A stretch of DNA of 64,000 bases, taken from positions 855,957-919,956 of the forward strand of contig ONZQ02000012.1 in assembly GCA_900312665.1 (NCBI GenBank), written 5' to 3'. A program made the translations under genes and the position numbers. The notes below the pieces were generated by a model. That model was not told the origin of the DNA and did no database searches. It worked only from the letters and a program-made list of their open reading frames with translations. Numbering within the stretch: the first letter of the stretch is position 1; every line of letters starts with the position of its first letter. Source of the DNA: Cephalotrichum gorgonifer (lineage: Eukaryota; Ascomycota; Sordariomycetes; Microascales; Microascaceae). Positions 43,009 through 53,009 of this stretch are shown piece after piece.

Positions 43009-46000
43009 CTAGACCCCATAGTCACTCGTCATTTTGTCGCCGCGAAAGGGAGACTCCAGGTCCCTCTGTTTCACAGGTCTTCTCTCCATCACCGCCCTTA
43101 TCCGTCTAGTCAGGCGAGTATTATCGTCCCGGTCGAGCGCGCTCGAGTGACCAGTAGAATTCGCATCGTCACTGGGGGAGGACCACTCTTTCCTCTTTCG
43201 GTGTAGGAGGTCTTTGAATAGTTCCCTCTTTTGGGGTAGGGAATCTATGAATAGTTTCCAGGGTGGCAACTTAACGGCGTAGATGGCGAAGCCGATGATC
43301 GCGATTGCCATCAGGCTTGAGAGTTCTCCGGCGACTACAAGTATCCGACTCGGTTAGCCGCCGTCGACCGGGGAGGTCCTTCACATTATGGACCACAGGG
43401 GATGAAGATGGGCGAAGGTTAGTTAACACTTACTCATGCGGCGAGTGAACCAGTCCTCATGAACCCGGATCTCACCCTCGTCGTTCTCGGGGAAGTAGTC
43501 GAAGGGGATTGCGAAAAGACTGGTCATGAATGATAGTGGTGTCTGGGGAGCGCCCCTCGAGTTAGAAAAATGACCACGGTGTCATAGGACCACGCATGTT
43601 ACTCTGGAGCGGGTGGAACTTACAAATACGACGGCGATGATGGTGAACAGCATGATGTAGTTGTTCAAGCGGCTGGCCGACTCAGCTTGCTCCAGCGAGC
43701 TCTGCGCCAGCTTCATCTGAACGAGGGAGTCGAGCTGGGGTTTGTTAGCTTAGGCTGAGAATAAGAACCCCCCACCCCCGCAGCATGCCAATACTAGCCG
43801 CCGGTGAGAGAAGGGAAAAGTCTAAAGGGGGGGAAGGAAGGGGGGATAATAGGCGACGTACCTCAGTACGAGTCCGCTGCGCGTTTCGATCGAGCTCTTT
43901 CGTACGCTCGATGAGGCCCTGCACGCCACAGTCATCCACGAAGGCCATCCTGTGGAACTTATCCTTGACGGCGGGCCAGAAGACGCCGGCGAACTGCTTG
44001 ACGACATCGCGCTGCGACGCGAAGATGCGCAGGATTAGGTGGAGCTCGTCGCGGATGTCCTCGATCTCGTGGATCAGAGAGATCTCCTTGCTGACGCCCT
44101 CGCGGACCGACCGCTTCTCCAGCGAGTCGCGGAAGTTCTTGAAGCAGGCGACCTCCTCGTTGGACTGGCGCGAGCGGAAGGGAAAGGCACCCCGATATGT
44201 CAGTTTTTTTTCTTCTTCCAACGTTTCTGGTGCGGTCTCCACCCCCCTTTTCCCCCTTTCCCCCCTTGTAGAGTTTTGGAGGTAGGAGAAAACTTACCCT
44301 TCTAGCGATAGAGCTGTCGAATATGTCGAGAATGTGCAAGCCCAGGCCGGCAAGGCGGTACTCCTCCAGGAAGGTGACGCACTCGAACAGGATGCTCTCG
44401 ACTAGCTGCTCCGGCCTCGTGTAACAGTCGATGCCGCTCTGACGGATGGTCTCGAAGAGGCTGTCTTCGACGCCCTGGTGATACCGCTCAGGAAAGGCCG
44501 TGATGACCGTGTCTACAGAAAAGAATGAACGGTGAGTTTAGCCCGGGGGGTTCCATCGGTAAACGGGATTGTTAATAGCTAAATGAGAGACGAAGAGATG
44601 GATATTTTCCCATGTAATTTTGCAGGATAGGGACGTTGCGGGATTAGAAACAAGGGGAGAGGAAGAAAAAAAAGAAGAGCCGAGCTCAACTAACCCTTGT
44701 TGAGTTTCCAGAGCCAGAGCTGGTGAACCATTAGCAATCGGGGCAGCCGACTGACGTTTACAGCGGAATCGCCAAACGACTGTTGGCCGGTGCCCTTGAG
44801 CACGTTGGATTTCAGGGTATTCGCCGTCAGCTTCAACGGCTTCGAGCCCATGGGTTTAGGGGTGTCGCCTTGTCGAGAGTTCCCGCGCCCGTCCCGATGC
44901 TGGAACCACTTGAAGACCACCTGGTCCTTGTCGCGCATGCCCAGATCTGCCTCCGAGAGCATGTCGTAGCGGGAGGCGTCTAGGGTCTCGGGCTTGTGGA
45001 GGCCCCTTAGGCCCTCGTAGGGGAACGACCTCTCTTCCAGGATGCGCTTGTACGTGAACCTTTGGGTGTTGATCTTGTACTCTCCCGTTTCGGGGTCCTT
45101 TTCCTGCCGCTGGAGGTACTGCTCCGTCTCGAAGTCGATGAAGGGGACCTGAAATACGTCTTTAGGATCACAGGAGGAAGAGAAGTAACAGAAAAGAGAA
45201 GAAATGAGGATGGTGGTACGTACTACGACGGACAGCCTCTGGTCCTCAGATATTTTGGTAGTGTCTCTCCAGATCTCTCGACGATAAAGGCTAGGGGTCT
45301 GGATTGACGCCGAGGATCCAGAGATGTCTTTCGTCTGTGGGAATAATGTGTTAGTCGCGAGACTAGACGGCCCTTTTTCCCTTTTAGGCGAATACTTACT
45401 ACCACCTTGGGCGCGTCGGGATCAGTCTTGTCAAGTGCATCAGAGGCAGGCTCGGGTTCAGTCCCAGCGTTGGTCGCAGGGCCGGCGTCTAACGGATTCT
45501 TCATCAAGTCTCCGGCCTGGAAATAGAGAATCAGATCTATGCGTCGCAATCATTTGTAGGTTAGGTTTCTTCTCACATGTGGCACTCGTGTAAAGGATCC
45601 AGGTTTAACACCGGGTTGCTGGGCAATGTTTCTCTCCAGGAACTTCCAAGCGTCCTGTCGCTTGTCCTGCCTCTCGGCGGGTAGCCCGGGCTGGTCTGTG
45701 AGAAGCCATACCAGGTCCTGTTAAAGAATGTAAGTTAGGAACAAACCGAAGGGATATGGGGTACTTCGGGCGTCGGGGTATGGACGGACCGTCACCCAGG
45801 ACATCTATGATAGGGTTCATTAGCTTGCAACTCAGACACAAACGGTAACGTGTGCCTACCTGGTTAGCAGGAATGTGAACCCATCTCCAGATATCGGCCC
45901 GGATAGAGTCACGTTCGACATGCTTGCCAAATTTATTAGCGACGAGATGAGCGAACTTCGTCTCCAGGTCCTCCATCCGCTCGTTAGCATGGTTTTCGTC

Positions 46001-47278
46001 GCCGTCGTCGTTCTTGTGACGGAGGAGGTTGTGGATGGTGATCGGATAGGCCCACGAGAACGGCTCCTTCCGGTAGAAGAAGCGGACGCTGGCGAAGAAG
46101 TGGAAGCAGACGTCGGTCGTGGTGTCGCCGGCCGTGGTGTCGCCGGCGCTAGAGCCTCCCGTCTCGCTCTGGGCGTCGCTCTGGGCATAGCTCGACGTGT
46201 TGCTCCAGCAGCGCGGCGGCTTGGAAGGGATGGCGCGGAACGTGGGAGCTGTCAACTTCTCGGTGGGCTGCTCCAGGAGGTCGAGGATCTCCTTGGAGGG
46301 GGGCTTGGGTACGACGTCCCACGGCGAGTCGTTCTCGAAGTTGACGATTCCGGTGTCAGCGCCGCCTCGTATGAGGAGCCTCATGGTGTTGTAGTCTGAA
46401 TTCTTCGCCGCTTCGTGGAGCGGACTGTCGCCTGAACGGGGTGGGGAGAGGAAGGATCAATACGTGGCCAGCATAAATCCTTTCTCATGGTTTTGGTAGT
46501 GGATGAGGGACGAAGACGTTCACCACAGAGCCGGAAGAAAGGGAAAAAGGGGGGGGGGGGGGGTTTCGTCACCAAAGACATCCCTCGTGTTGACCTCAGC
46601 GTTGTTGTCCAGAAGGTGCTCCACGACGGCGGCCTGCTTGTCGCTGTCTACTCTATCCGGGTTCCAGGCGGCCATGTGCAGGGGCGTGATGTGCTGGTCA
46701 TCGTAGACGTTGGGGCTGCTGCCGTTCACCAGCAGGAGGCCCGTGATGTGAGGGTCACCGCAAGCGTAGTGGAGCGGGGTGCGGCCGTTGTAGTCGGTCG
46801 CGTCGACGGCGGTGCGGTGGCGCGCGGCGAGCTTGCCCACGGTAGCGGAACGGCCCTTGTCCACGGCCCGGTGCAGGACCGTGGCGCCGTTGTCGCCGTG
46901 CCTGGCGTCCCATTTAAAGGCCTTGCTGTGGATAAAAGGGCTTATGAAGGGTGTCGCGGCGTCGTCGTAGTCGTCGATGACCCTGAAGAGCAGCTCGTTG
47001 AAGGCAGCCCCGAAGTCGTCCGCATCTTTGGACTTTGTAGCAAGCTTATCCGTCAGGTCTGACCTGAGGAGATTCTTCAGTGTTTTGATGGTGTTGCTGT
47101 CCACCCGCCTCTTGAGCACATCGTTAATTCGCCCCTTCCATACGGCCACTGTGAGCGGGTCGGCCGCGTCCGAGGTACCAACTCCGGCGGACGATGGCTT
47201 TTGCGGTTGGGTGGACTGCGACCTAGCCTGGGCCGGGGCCGGCCCACCATTCTTCGGCGGCGACACTGGAGCTGCCAT
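43009..47278 (-). CDS. Ankyrin-repeat CorA-like membrane transporter (12 exons)
   Basis: Exons: 47278-46573, 46431-45860, 45804-45790, 45717-45577, 45516-45400, 45334-45224, 45148-44695, 44512-44298, 44164-43862, 43734-43624, 43542-43434, 43334-43009; 1059 residues in continuous phase. Residues about 110-290 hold ankyrin repeats (DNGATVLHRAVDKG, YNGRTPLHYACGD, HITPLHMAAW, DSPLHEAAKN). A long CorA-like cytosolic domain follows (HIPANQMSWV; conserved VPFIDFETEQYL). Two C-terminal helices end the protein: YIMLFTIIAVVF with PLSFMTSLFAIP, and LMAIAIIGFAIYAV. This is the fungal ankyrin-CorA class related to Mg2+ channels. The usual GMN selectivity motif after helix 1 is replaced by SFMTS, so ion selectivity is uncertain. 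Exon 3 is only 15 nt, chosen because it gives a conserved MxWVxDL. A small exon boundary error is possible. Confidence 0.85.
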
Positions 47279-47837
47279 GGGTTCATGAAACGATGCGGGA
47301 GCGGAGAAACAGTTTAATCACCAGGCGGCTCGGGACAATGGAAGGAGCGGGCCGGGCCCACAAAATATAGGACCCCATGTTCCCAGCCTTCCCTCCCCCC
47401 CCTGTTGGCAAACATGTGGGAAATGAGGGGGACAAGGCTATGTAAGCTTACTTCTTTCGGCGATGCAACCCACACTTCAGCGGGTCGCGTGCATGGTTCC
47501 CTAATCTGACTTGCGATGGTGCCGCGGGTACTCGAAACAAAAAAAGTGCCCACAGCGCAGGCTGTCGCTGACGCCGTACACTCCACAGTCCATCGTCTTA
47601 TATCACCCTTGTATTTATAACACAGAACTTGGACGAAAAACAGGGTGTGGGTGGTTGGTCGGGCCGGGGTTCGGAACTCACACTAGGAGTACGGACCCGC
47701 TTTCGGACCGGGCCAATGCGGAGGCAGACCCACAACGATCTCCAGACCCTTGAATTGCATTGCAGACTACAGATAGAGGACCGCCCGCAACACTAGCCTA
47801 CACGATCCGGTTCTACCCATCGTTATCCATTATTATG
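47279..47837. other. Intergenic, no gene
   Basis: Promoter side of the ankyrin-CorA gene and 3' side of the acetyltransferase. Nothing further recognised. Confidence 0.55.
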
Positions 47838-48565
47838 TTATCGAGATGACCGAAACATGCTTGTGATAGGGCCGTGAGGAGTCTCAACATGACCGACGGT
47901 CTCGAAACCAAACTTCGCATATAGCGGAACCCCATCCGGTGCAGCCAGAACATATGCACATCGCCCATGCCGATCCGTCTCTTCGCAAATCTGCTGCATC
48001 ATCATTGAACCGATCCCTCGCCGTTGGTAGTGTGGATTTACCGCCATAAATGTTAAGCCTAGATGCGGAATTTCGTCAGGATGTCATTAGTGTAATTCCG
48101 GTTAGGCAAGGGTTTAAACTTACGGCATATATTATCGAGATCCTTCAAGACTTGATGACGTTCAGTTCTCAACGCTTTTGATAGGGCGATCCATCCATCT
48201 ACGTCGAGTATCTCAGGTAGCCATGTGTCTTTCTGCTTTTGCTTGCAGTTGGCGGTTCCAGCCTGAACCTCACGATCTCGTTCGATAACAGTCCACCCGC
48301 AAAATGCGACAGGAGTGTTATCAGTGGAACATGCCTTCAAAAATCTTTCTTTCCCTTCTTGAAAGGCATTATCCAGCATGTCAACATACCAGCGAAATAC
48401 TTCCTCGCTCTGCACTGCTGTTATCGTGTTTGACGCCGGGAACATCGTTCGGTATAGTGGGCCATTCTGCGTTGCGGGTACATGGACGTACCGCGCAATG
48501 CTCTCGGCGTCGGTGACATCTACGTCAGAAAGGTAGAAGGGCAGTTGAGGCATTAGATTTGACAT
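47838..48565 (-). CDS. GNAT-family N-acetyltransferase
   Basis: Two exons, 48565-48124 and 48058-47838, giving 220 residues; the intron has donor GTAAGT and acceptor ATCTAG (phase 1). The acetyl-CoA motif A is FMAVNPHYQRRGIGSMMMQQ (Q/RxxGxG/A form), followed by AYVLAAPDGVPLYAKFGFE, the motif B substrate-side strand and helix of GNAT enzymes. The N-terminal half (ARYVHVPA, FRWYVDMLDNA) resembles the fungal GNAT group annotated as putative small-molecule acetyltransferases. Substrate unknown. Length is typical for the group. Confidence 0.88.
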
Positions 48566-49296
48566 TGGATTCGGTTACGGATGTCTGTAAGTCTGCTTTA
48601 GTGTTAGGAAGGAAAAGGTGAAGGAGGAGCTTGCAAAACCAGTTGGCAATCCTGAAAGAAAAGAGTTGCACGAAAAATGACTAATCACGCCGTTTGCTTC
48701 CTGTTTTTTTTTTTTGAGAACCTAGCCATATGGGCATCGAGGAATCGATGCATACATGGCTTAATATGGTGGAGACGTAGCTTGGTTTTCATAGAAGTAT
48801 AACAGCACTATGCCCGACAATATTGAAGTCATCCCCGTTCCTGGTGATAAAGAGGGCATCCTTATTCCAGATATTATATAAGGCATTCATATTCTCAATA
48901 ATAGATAGGGCATTCCTTTCCGGAAGATAAAGAAAGGCTATAGTTATCCCTGACAATACAGCGAGGCCATACCGATTCCTGAAAGAGCATATCGAGTCTT
49001 GTTGCAACACCTTTAATCCCCTCTTAACCAGCGTGCGTTGTTCCATACAAGTCATGACTACTATGGAATACCCTTTTGTTATTAGGAGTGGTTTTGTTTA
49101 GGTGCAGCCTTCGGCCCCTTTGCTCCCAATATGATTGCTTTCTATAAAACGAGGTAGCATCCGGGCTGCACTTCCAGTTAACTCCCCCATCCCCAACCAG
49201 CATTCACCTCCTTATTTACTGTTTACTACTATCATATCTATCTCTTTTCGTAAATCTCTCGCTCTCTTGCTCTCTTACCTCTTCACGTCTTGCCCA
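48566..49296. other. Intergenic with short degenerate repeats
   Basis: No gene supported. The stretch at about 48800-48990 has imperfect repeats of an AGGGCATTCCT-like unit with TATTCC and GATAAAGA elements. No transposon termini are seen. Confidence 0.4.
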
Positions 49297-50051
49297 ATGG
49301 CGTTGGCCATCGACAGCTTTGGCACCCAGCAAAGCGTCACTCGAGTGCCAGTTACTCTAGCGTAAGTGTCTATAATACCATTTGTGGCCTTTTACTAACC
49401 TTAATTTAGTGATACATACGACCCGAGGCGTATAACTCGCTCCCAAGCCTTCACCTTGCGTCTGAGAAGTTTCAGCAACTGAACGCGAAAACCGCCATTC
49501 TTGGCCCTATTCGCGACCTCTTCCTGAAGCACAAGGTTCATAAACAACTGGGAATCGCCCTTCTCCATAAGCACTTCCCAATCCAGCCCACGGAACGGCT
49601 GGTCGATTGCCGAAATATCTCGGCCCCATGGGATGTGGGCGACGACACCGAGGCTATTACCCAAAAATACGACAACTTCATCCTGCCCCGGTCTTTCCGA
49701 CTTTCGCAGGGGAAGTTTGTGCCGTATGAGTTCGACTTCTCGGACACCGACGACTTGCTACACCAAGTAGACCAGGAGTTCCTATCTCAGTTGTCGTCCC
49801 TGCTATATCAACATGGACTGGACCATCTCTTAGGTATTAGGAGCTTGGACCAGCATAGCTCCGAGCTTACTGTGGAGGTCACGGAGGGCAACATGAACAT
49901 CATGATTCGGCGCGGGATCGTCCCTGAAGATGAGCTAATCGAGGCGCTCTGGGTCTTTGGCAAGGATGAGGATGACTCGTGCCACTGCCGGGAGTTTTGC
50001 CGGCGGGATAACAAGGGAGAGCATTACGAGAATAACCACGCGTGCGGATAA
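49297..50051 (+). CDS. Uncharacterised protein with apparent frame break near its 5' end
   Basis: Candidate exon 1 is 49297-49361 (MALAIDSFGT...), followed by a GTAAGT donor, TACTAAC branch and TTTAG acceptor near 49410. The long second frame (to 50051) encodes about 200 residues including IRDLFLKHKVHKQLGIALLHKHF, PWDVGDDTEAI and a cysteine/histidine C-terminus (CHCREFCRR...HYENNHACG). Joining at the TTTAG acceptor puts exon 2 in the wrong frame and stops early. Only a weaker acceptor (CCCAAG, about 49456) gives an open product. Either that acceptor is used or the gene carries a frameshift. The family is a fungal uncharacterised group; no function is proposed. Confidence 0.5.
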
Positions 50052-50424
50052 GCAAAACCAAAGGCGTATGTTTAGATAGAGTTGGCGAGGATGCCATGTG
50101 CAGAGCCTTGGACAATCTTCAGATTTTCTTCCTGTTGTTCCTTTTCGCTACTGAACTTAATATAGAAATGATTTTATAGATGGCCTTCACCAGTTTTGAG
50201 AGCTATGTATCATCGATATACTGTTTTACTTGCATACCGTACGTTATATAAATTGACATGTTTTGACACGTTTAAAGTTTGAGGCAGACGAGATGCATTG
50301 TACTACACTGGCCTTCCAACGGAGGAGCATGATCTCGATGGCCTAGAAGCCATCGAGAGTGCGCCTTACAAAATAAACCTTTCGCTTCCGGGGGAACAGG
50401 AGTGCAGGGAGCAAAAAGAGAGAA
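50052..50424. other. Intergenic, no gene
   Basis: Downstream of the uncharacterised gene and before the split 5S copy; nothing recognisable. The sequence just left of the 5S piece (CAAAAAGAGAGAA) gives a T-rich tract on the minus strand. Confidence 0.5.
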
Positions 50425-51002
50425 ACATACAACACCAGGGATTCGCTGGTCGTCACCGACCCAACTACTAGTCTAGTTTATGTATGGAAGTAAAAAGACT
50501 GTCAATTTAGGAACCATTTGGTCTAAATCACATGGGTTTATAGGAATCATTTGGTCTAAATCATTTGGTCTAAAACACATGGGTCTACGTATAGTCACTC
50601 GCGCCGGACCGGCCTGACACGCGAGAGCGCGGGACCGAGCCCCAGAATTGACAAGCGCAGGACCGGCGGCCGGATTCCCGGGATCTACGGCGGCACATTG
50701 CCGTCAATTTAGACGACCGTTTTCCATCCTGCCGCGCCACCTCGCACTTTTAGAAAACGGTAGCCACTCCGTTATTATTTGATGTCTAGCCCAGATACAA
50801 CCTTCCTCCCCCCATCCGAGGATCGCTCTCTTCCCGCCGCCCCCTATTCTCCCTCCCTTCATATACGCCCTGCCTGCGTACACATACCTTTTGCATCGCA
50901 ATTCATAGTATGCGCTAACCCCTCGGCTAGTTAGAGAATCCACCGGATATGTATAGGGGAGCGGACGGGACCCTCAGTTCTCCGCGAGCTATGGTCGTAT
51001 GT
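50425..51002 (-). pseudogene. 5S rRNA copy 4, split by an insertion
   Basis: The 3' part of a 5S gene (50425-50485, minus strand) and its 5' part (50955-51002) are separated by about 460 bases. The left piece also lacks the ten bases corresponding to CGCTTCGTGG on the plus strand. The heptamer TATGTAT occurs once in intact copies but flanks the insert on both sides here (50479-50485 and 50948-50954), as a target-site duplication would. Together the two pieces plus the missing ten bases add up to exactly 119. The 5' piece has CTCCGC instead of TTCCAC on the plus strand. This copy cannot make normal 5S rRNA. Confidence 0.9.
50486..50947. mobile_element. Insertion of about 462 bp inside 5S copy 4, flanked by TATGTAT duplications
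   Basis: The insert begins GGAAGTAAAAAGACTGTCAA and ends near GAGAATCCACCGGA. It carries tandem direct repeats of ATTTGGTCTAAATCACATGGG-like units in its first 120 bases, and GTCAATTTA occurs both near the start and in the middle. No obvious terminal inverted repeats, poly-A tail or coding capacity. Size and 7-bp duplication suit a non-autonomous element, but the class is open; the repeats could also come from template-switching repair. Confidence 0.55.
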
Positions 51003-51318
51003 AGCAGTTGGTTGTCCGAGTTGAGGGTAAGTAGGCGAGAATTATAGCCAGCCGTGCCCATCGCTACATGCCTCAACGTCCGCCCTACCTCTCGCCTCAA
51101 CCCCAGGCCGTGGACGTGATGAGGTGGTTTCTTTAGTCACCTCATTCCATGGCAATAAATAGTAGTCACTCATCCGCTAGGATTAAGCCATCAGAAATCC
51201 TTTTTAGTTATCCCGAAGACCCTGGTAAAGAAGCTATATACATGGTCAACTCCGTCCACTTCTTCAGCCTCGCCCTCCACAGCGGCAGTATCACTTCGGC
51301 CATCGCATTTCGGACCAT

Positions 51319-52392
51319 TCACGCCCTCTCTTTCCGTTCGCTAAAGCGGTCGCCGAATAAGTCAAAGTGCGGGCGCATCACAATAGTGTACTTGACCAGC
51401 TCCTCCATACAGTCCACCAGCCTATCCCTGTTCGAACTGGGCTTCATGCGACTGCCCTCCTCCTCGGACGTGAACTGCGTGTACGCCATTGGCACAGAGC
51501 TCTGGTTGGGTATAACAAACATACGCATCCACCGGCCCAGGATCCGGAGTGCATTGACGGCGTTGAAGCTCTGCGAGCCGCCGTTCACCTGCGCGATGGC
51601 CAAGGTGCGGCCCTGCGTGGGCCGGACTGACCCGGTACTAAGCGGGATCCAGTCGATCTGCGTCTTAAACAGGCCAGTAAGGGCTCCGTGCTGTTCTGGG
51701 CTAACCCAGAACTGGCCGTCGCTCCACCGACTCAGGTCTCGCAGCTCCTGCACCTTGGGGTGGTCGTGGTTGACGTCGTCCTTGAGCGGGAGGACGGTAG
51801 GGTCATACACGCGGACGTCGCACCCGAGACGGTGGAGGATGCGGGCGCCCTCGAAGGCTAGGAGCCGGCTGAAGGACCTCTCGCGCAGACTCCCCGTCAA
51901 CACGAGGATGCGTAGGCGGTCTTCGCCGAGATCCAGGATCTTGGTCTGTGTCATGGCTAGCGCGGTACTTAGTTCTAGCGTGGACACCCAGTCGTCTGCG
52001 GCGTGTGCGTCTGAGAGGAGAAAGGGCCGGTACCGGGCGCGGATGTCGGCCTCATCATTTTCGGGGGGGATGGCTAGGGAGCGGTCCAGGTATGCCTCGT
52101 CAGGTGCGATTTCGACGTGTGGGCGGGCGGAAGACGTGTTGTTGAGGTCGCCCACGCCATTGGCGACGTGGGTGGGAGCCTTGGGGGGTATGGAGAGTGA
52201 ATCCGGTTCAGAGGGTTGGGCAGAGACGGTGCCCTGAGTGAGCGGCGACATAGTTGTGAGCTGGCGACGGGAACTAGTGGGAAGGGCGGGTGTTCTCGGG
52301 TGGAAGATTGGTATTAAAATTCGGGGAAGCCTGAAAGGGGTAGGCGAGACAAGGGGAGTGAATCTTATGGTTCTTGAGAAATTTATGGACAT
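51319..52392 (-). CDS. arsH: ArsH-type NADPH-dependent FMN reductase
   Basis: Intronless, 357 residues. The flavodoxin-like domain starts near residue 155: LRILVLTGSLRERSFSRLL (FMN-phosphate loop GSLRxxS), then VYDPTVLPLKDD, HPKVQELRDLSRWSDGQFWVSPEQHGALTG, QIDWIPLSTGSVRPTQGRTLA, QVNGGSQSFNAVN and LGRWMRMFVIPNQSS, all hallmarks of ArsH. ArsH reduces quinones and oxidises trivalent methylarsenicals, contributing to arsenic resistance. Bacterial ArsH is about 230 residues; here an N-terminal extension of about 120 is present. Its first 48 residues are arginine-rich without acids and could target mitochondria; a second ATG at 52251 (MSPLTQG) would give a shorter form. No other ars gene lies in the window. 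Confidence 0.94.
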   Translation of the reverse strand: MSINFSRTIRFTPLVSPTPFRLPRILIPIFHPRTPALPTSSRRQLTTMSPLTQGTVSAQPSEPDSLSIPPKAPTHVANGVGDLNNTSSARPHVEIAPDEAYLDRSLAIPPENDEADIRARYRPFLLSDAHAADDWVSTLELSTALAMTQTKILDLGEDRLRILVLTGSLRERSFSRLLAFEGARILHRLGCDVRVYDPTVLPLKDDVNHDHPKVQELRDLSRWSDGQFWVSPEQHGALTGLFKTQIDWIPLSTGSVRPTQGRTLAIAQVNGGSQSFNAVNALRILGRWMRMFVIPNQSSVPMAYTQFTSEEEGSRMKPSSNRDRLVDCMEELVKYTIVMRPHFDLFGDRFSERKERA

Positions 52393-52530
52393 GGTAGATA
52401 TGTATCCGGTAGCATACTTGCTATAAGTCTTCCGGGAAGGAATTTATATACCATGGAGACGTCTCAATTAGACGCATGGGTGGACGGCGAAACGGCGACT
52501 TAACTAGCTGTCGGTCACTCGTCCGCTCCT

Positions 52531-52780
52531 ATTGGCTGTCCAGCGTTAGTCTCTGTTCCCCTGATTTGGGTTCCTGAAAAGATTATCAACCAATCATAGT
52601 TTTTTCACTGGCTGACATACCATTGGCTTCCCTTCGCTATTCCGCTTCAGATGACTGAGCGCTGGCACCAGGTGGCGGATGAAATCGCACAGTTGCCTAC
52701 AAGCCACTGTGGCGCGGTCACGTGAAAACTCCACCTTCCGCGAGGCTCAAGCTCACGCAGCTACGCCGACCTCCTATTGG
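52531..52780. promoter_or_regulatory. Four CCAAT boxes in the arsH/rpn8 divergent promoter
   Basis: CCAAT (or its complement ATTGG) occurs at 52531-52535, 52590-52594, 52622-52626 and 52776-52780 between two divergently transcribed genes. Fungal CCAAT is bound by the Hap/CBF complex. Clustering suggests a real control region, but binding is inferred. Confidence 0.55.
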
Positions 52781-53009
52781 CTAGCATCAGGTCCGAAATC
52801 AGCAAGGCAGCCTCAGCACACGACGACGGCGGACCACCAAGCAGCTCCCAAGAATCCCAAGCTCCATCCGACCCCCGAACCCCATTCAACGCCACGATAT
52901 CGTCCCCTCCCTAACGAACTGCGATACATCCCCGAACACTAACCTCCTCGATCCGATTCCGACCCTCGATCCACAAGAAGAAACGCGGCTCCCAGTCCCG
53001 TTCCCCACG

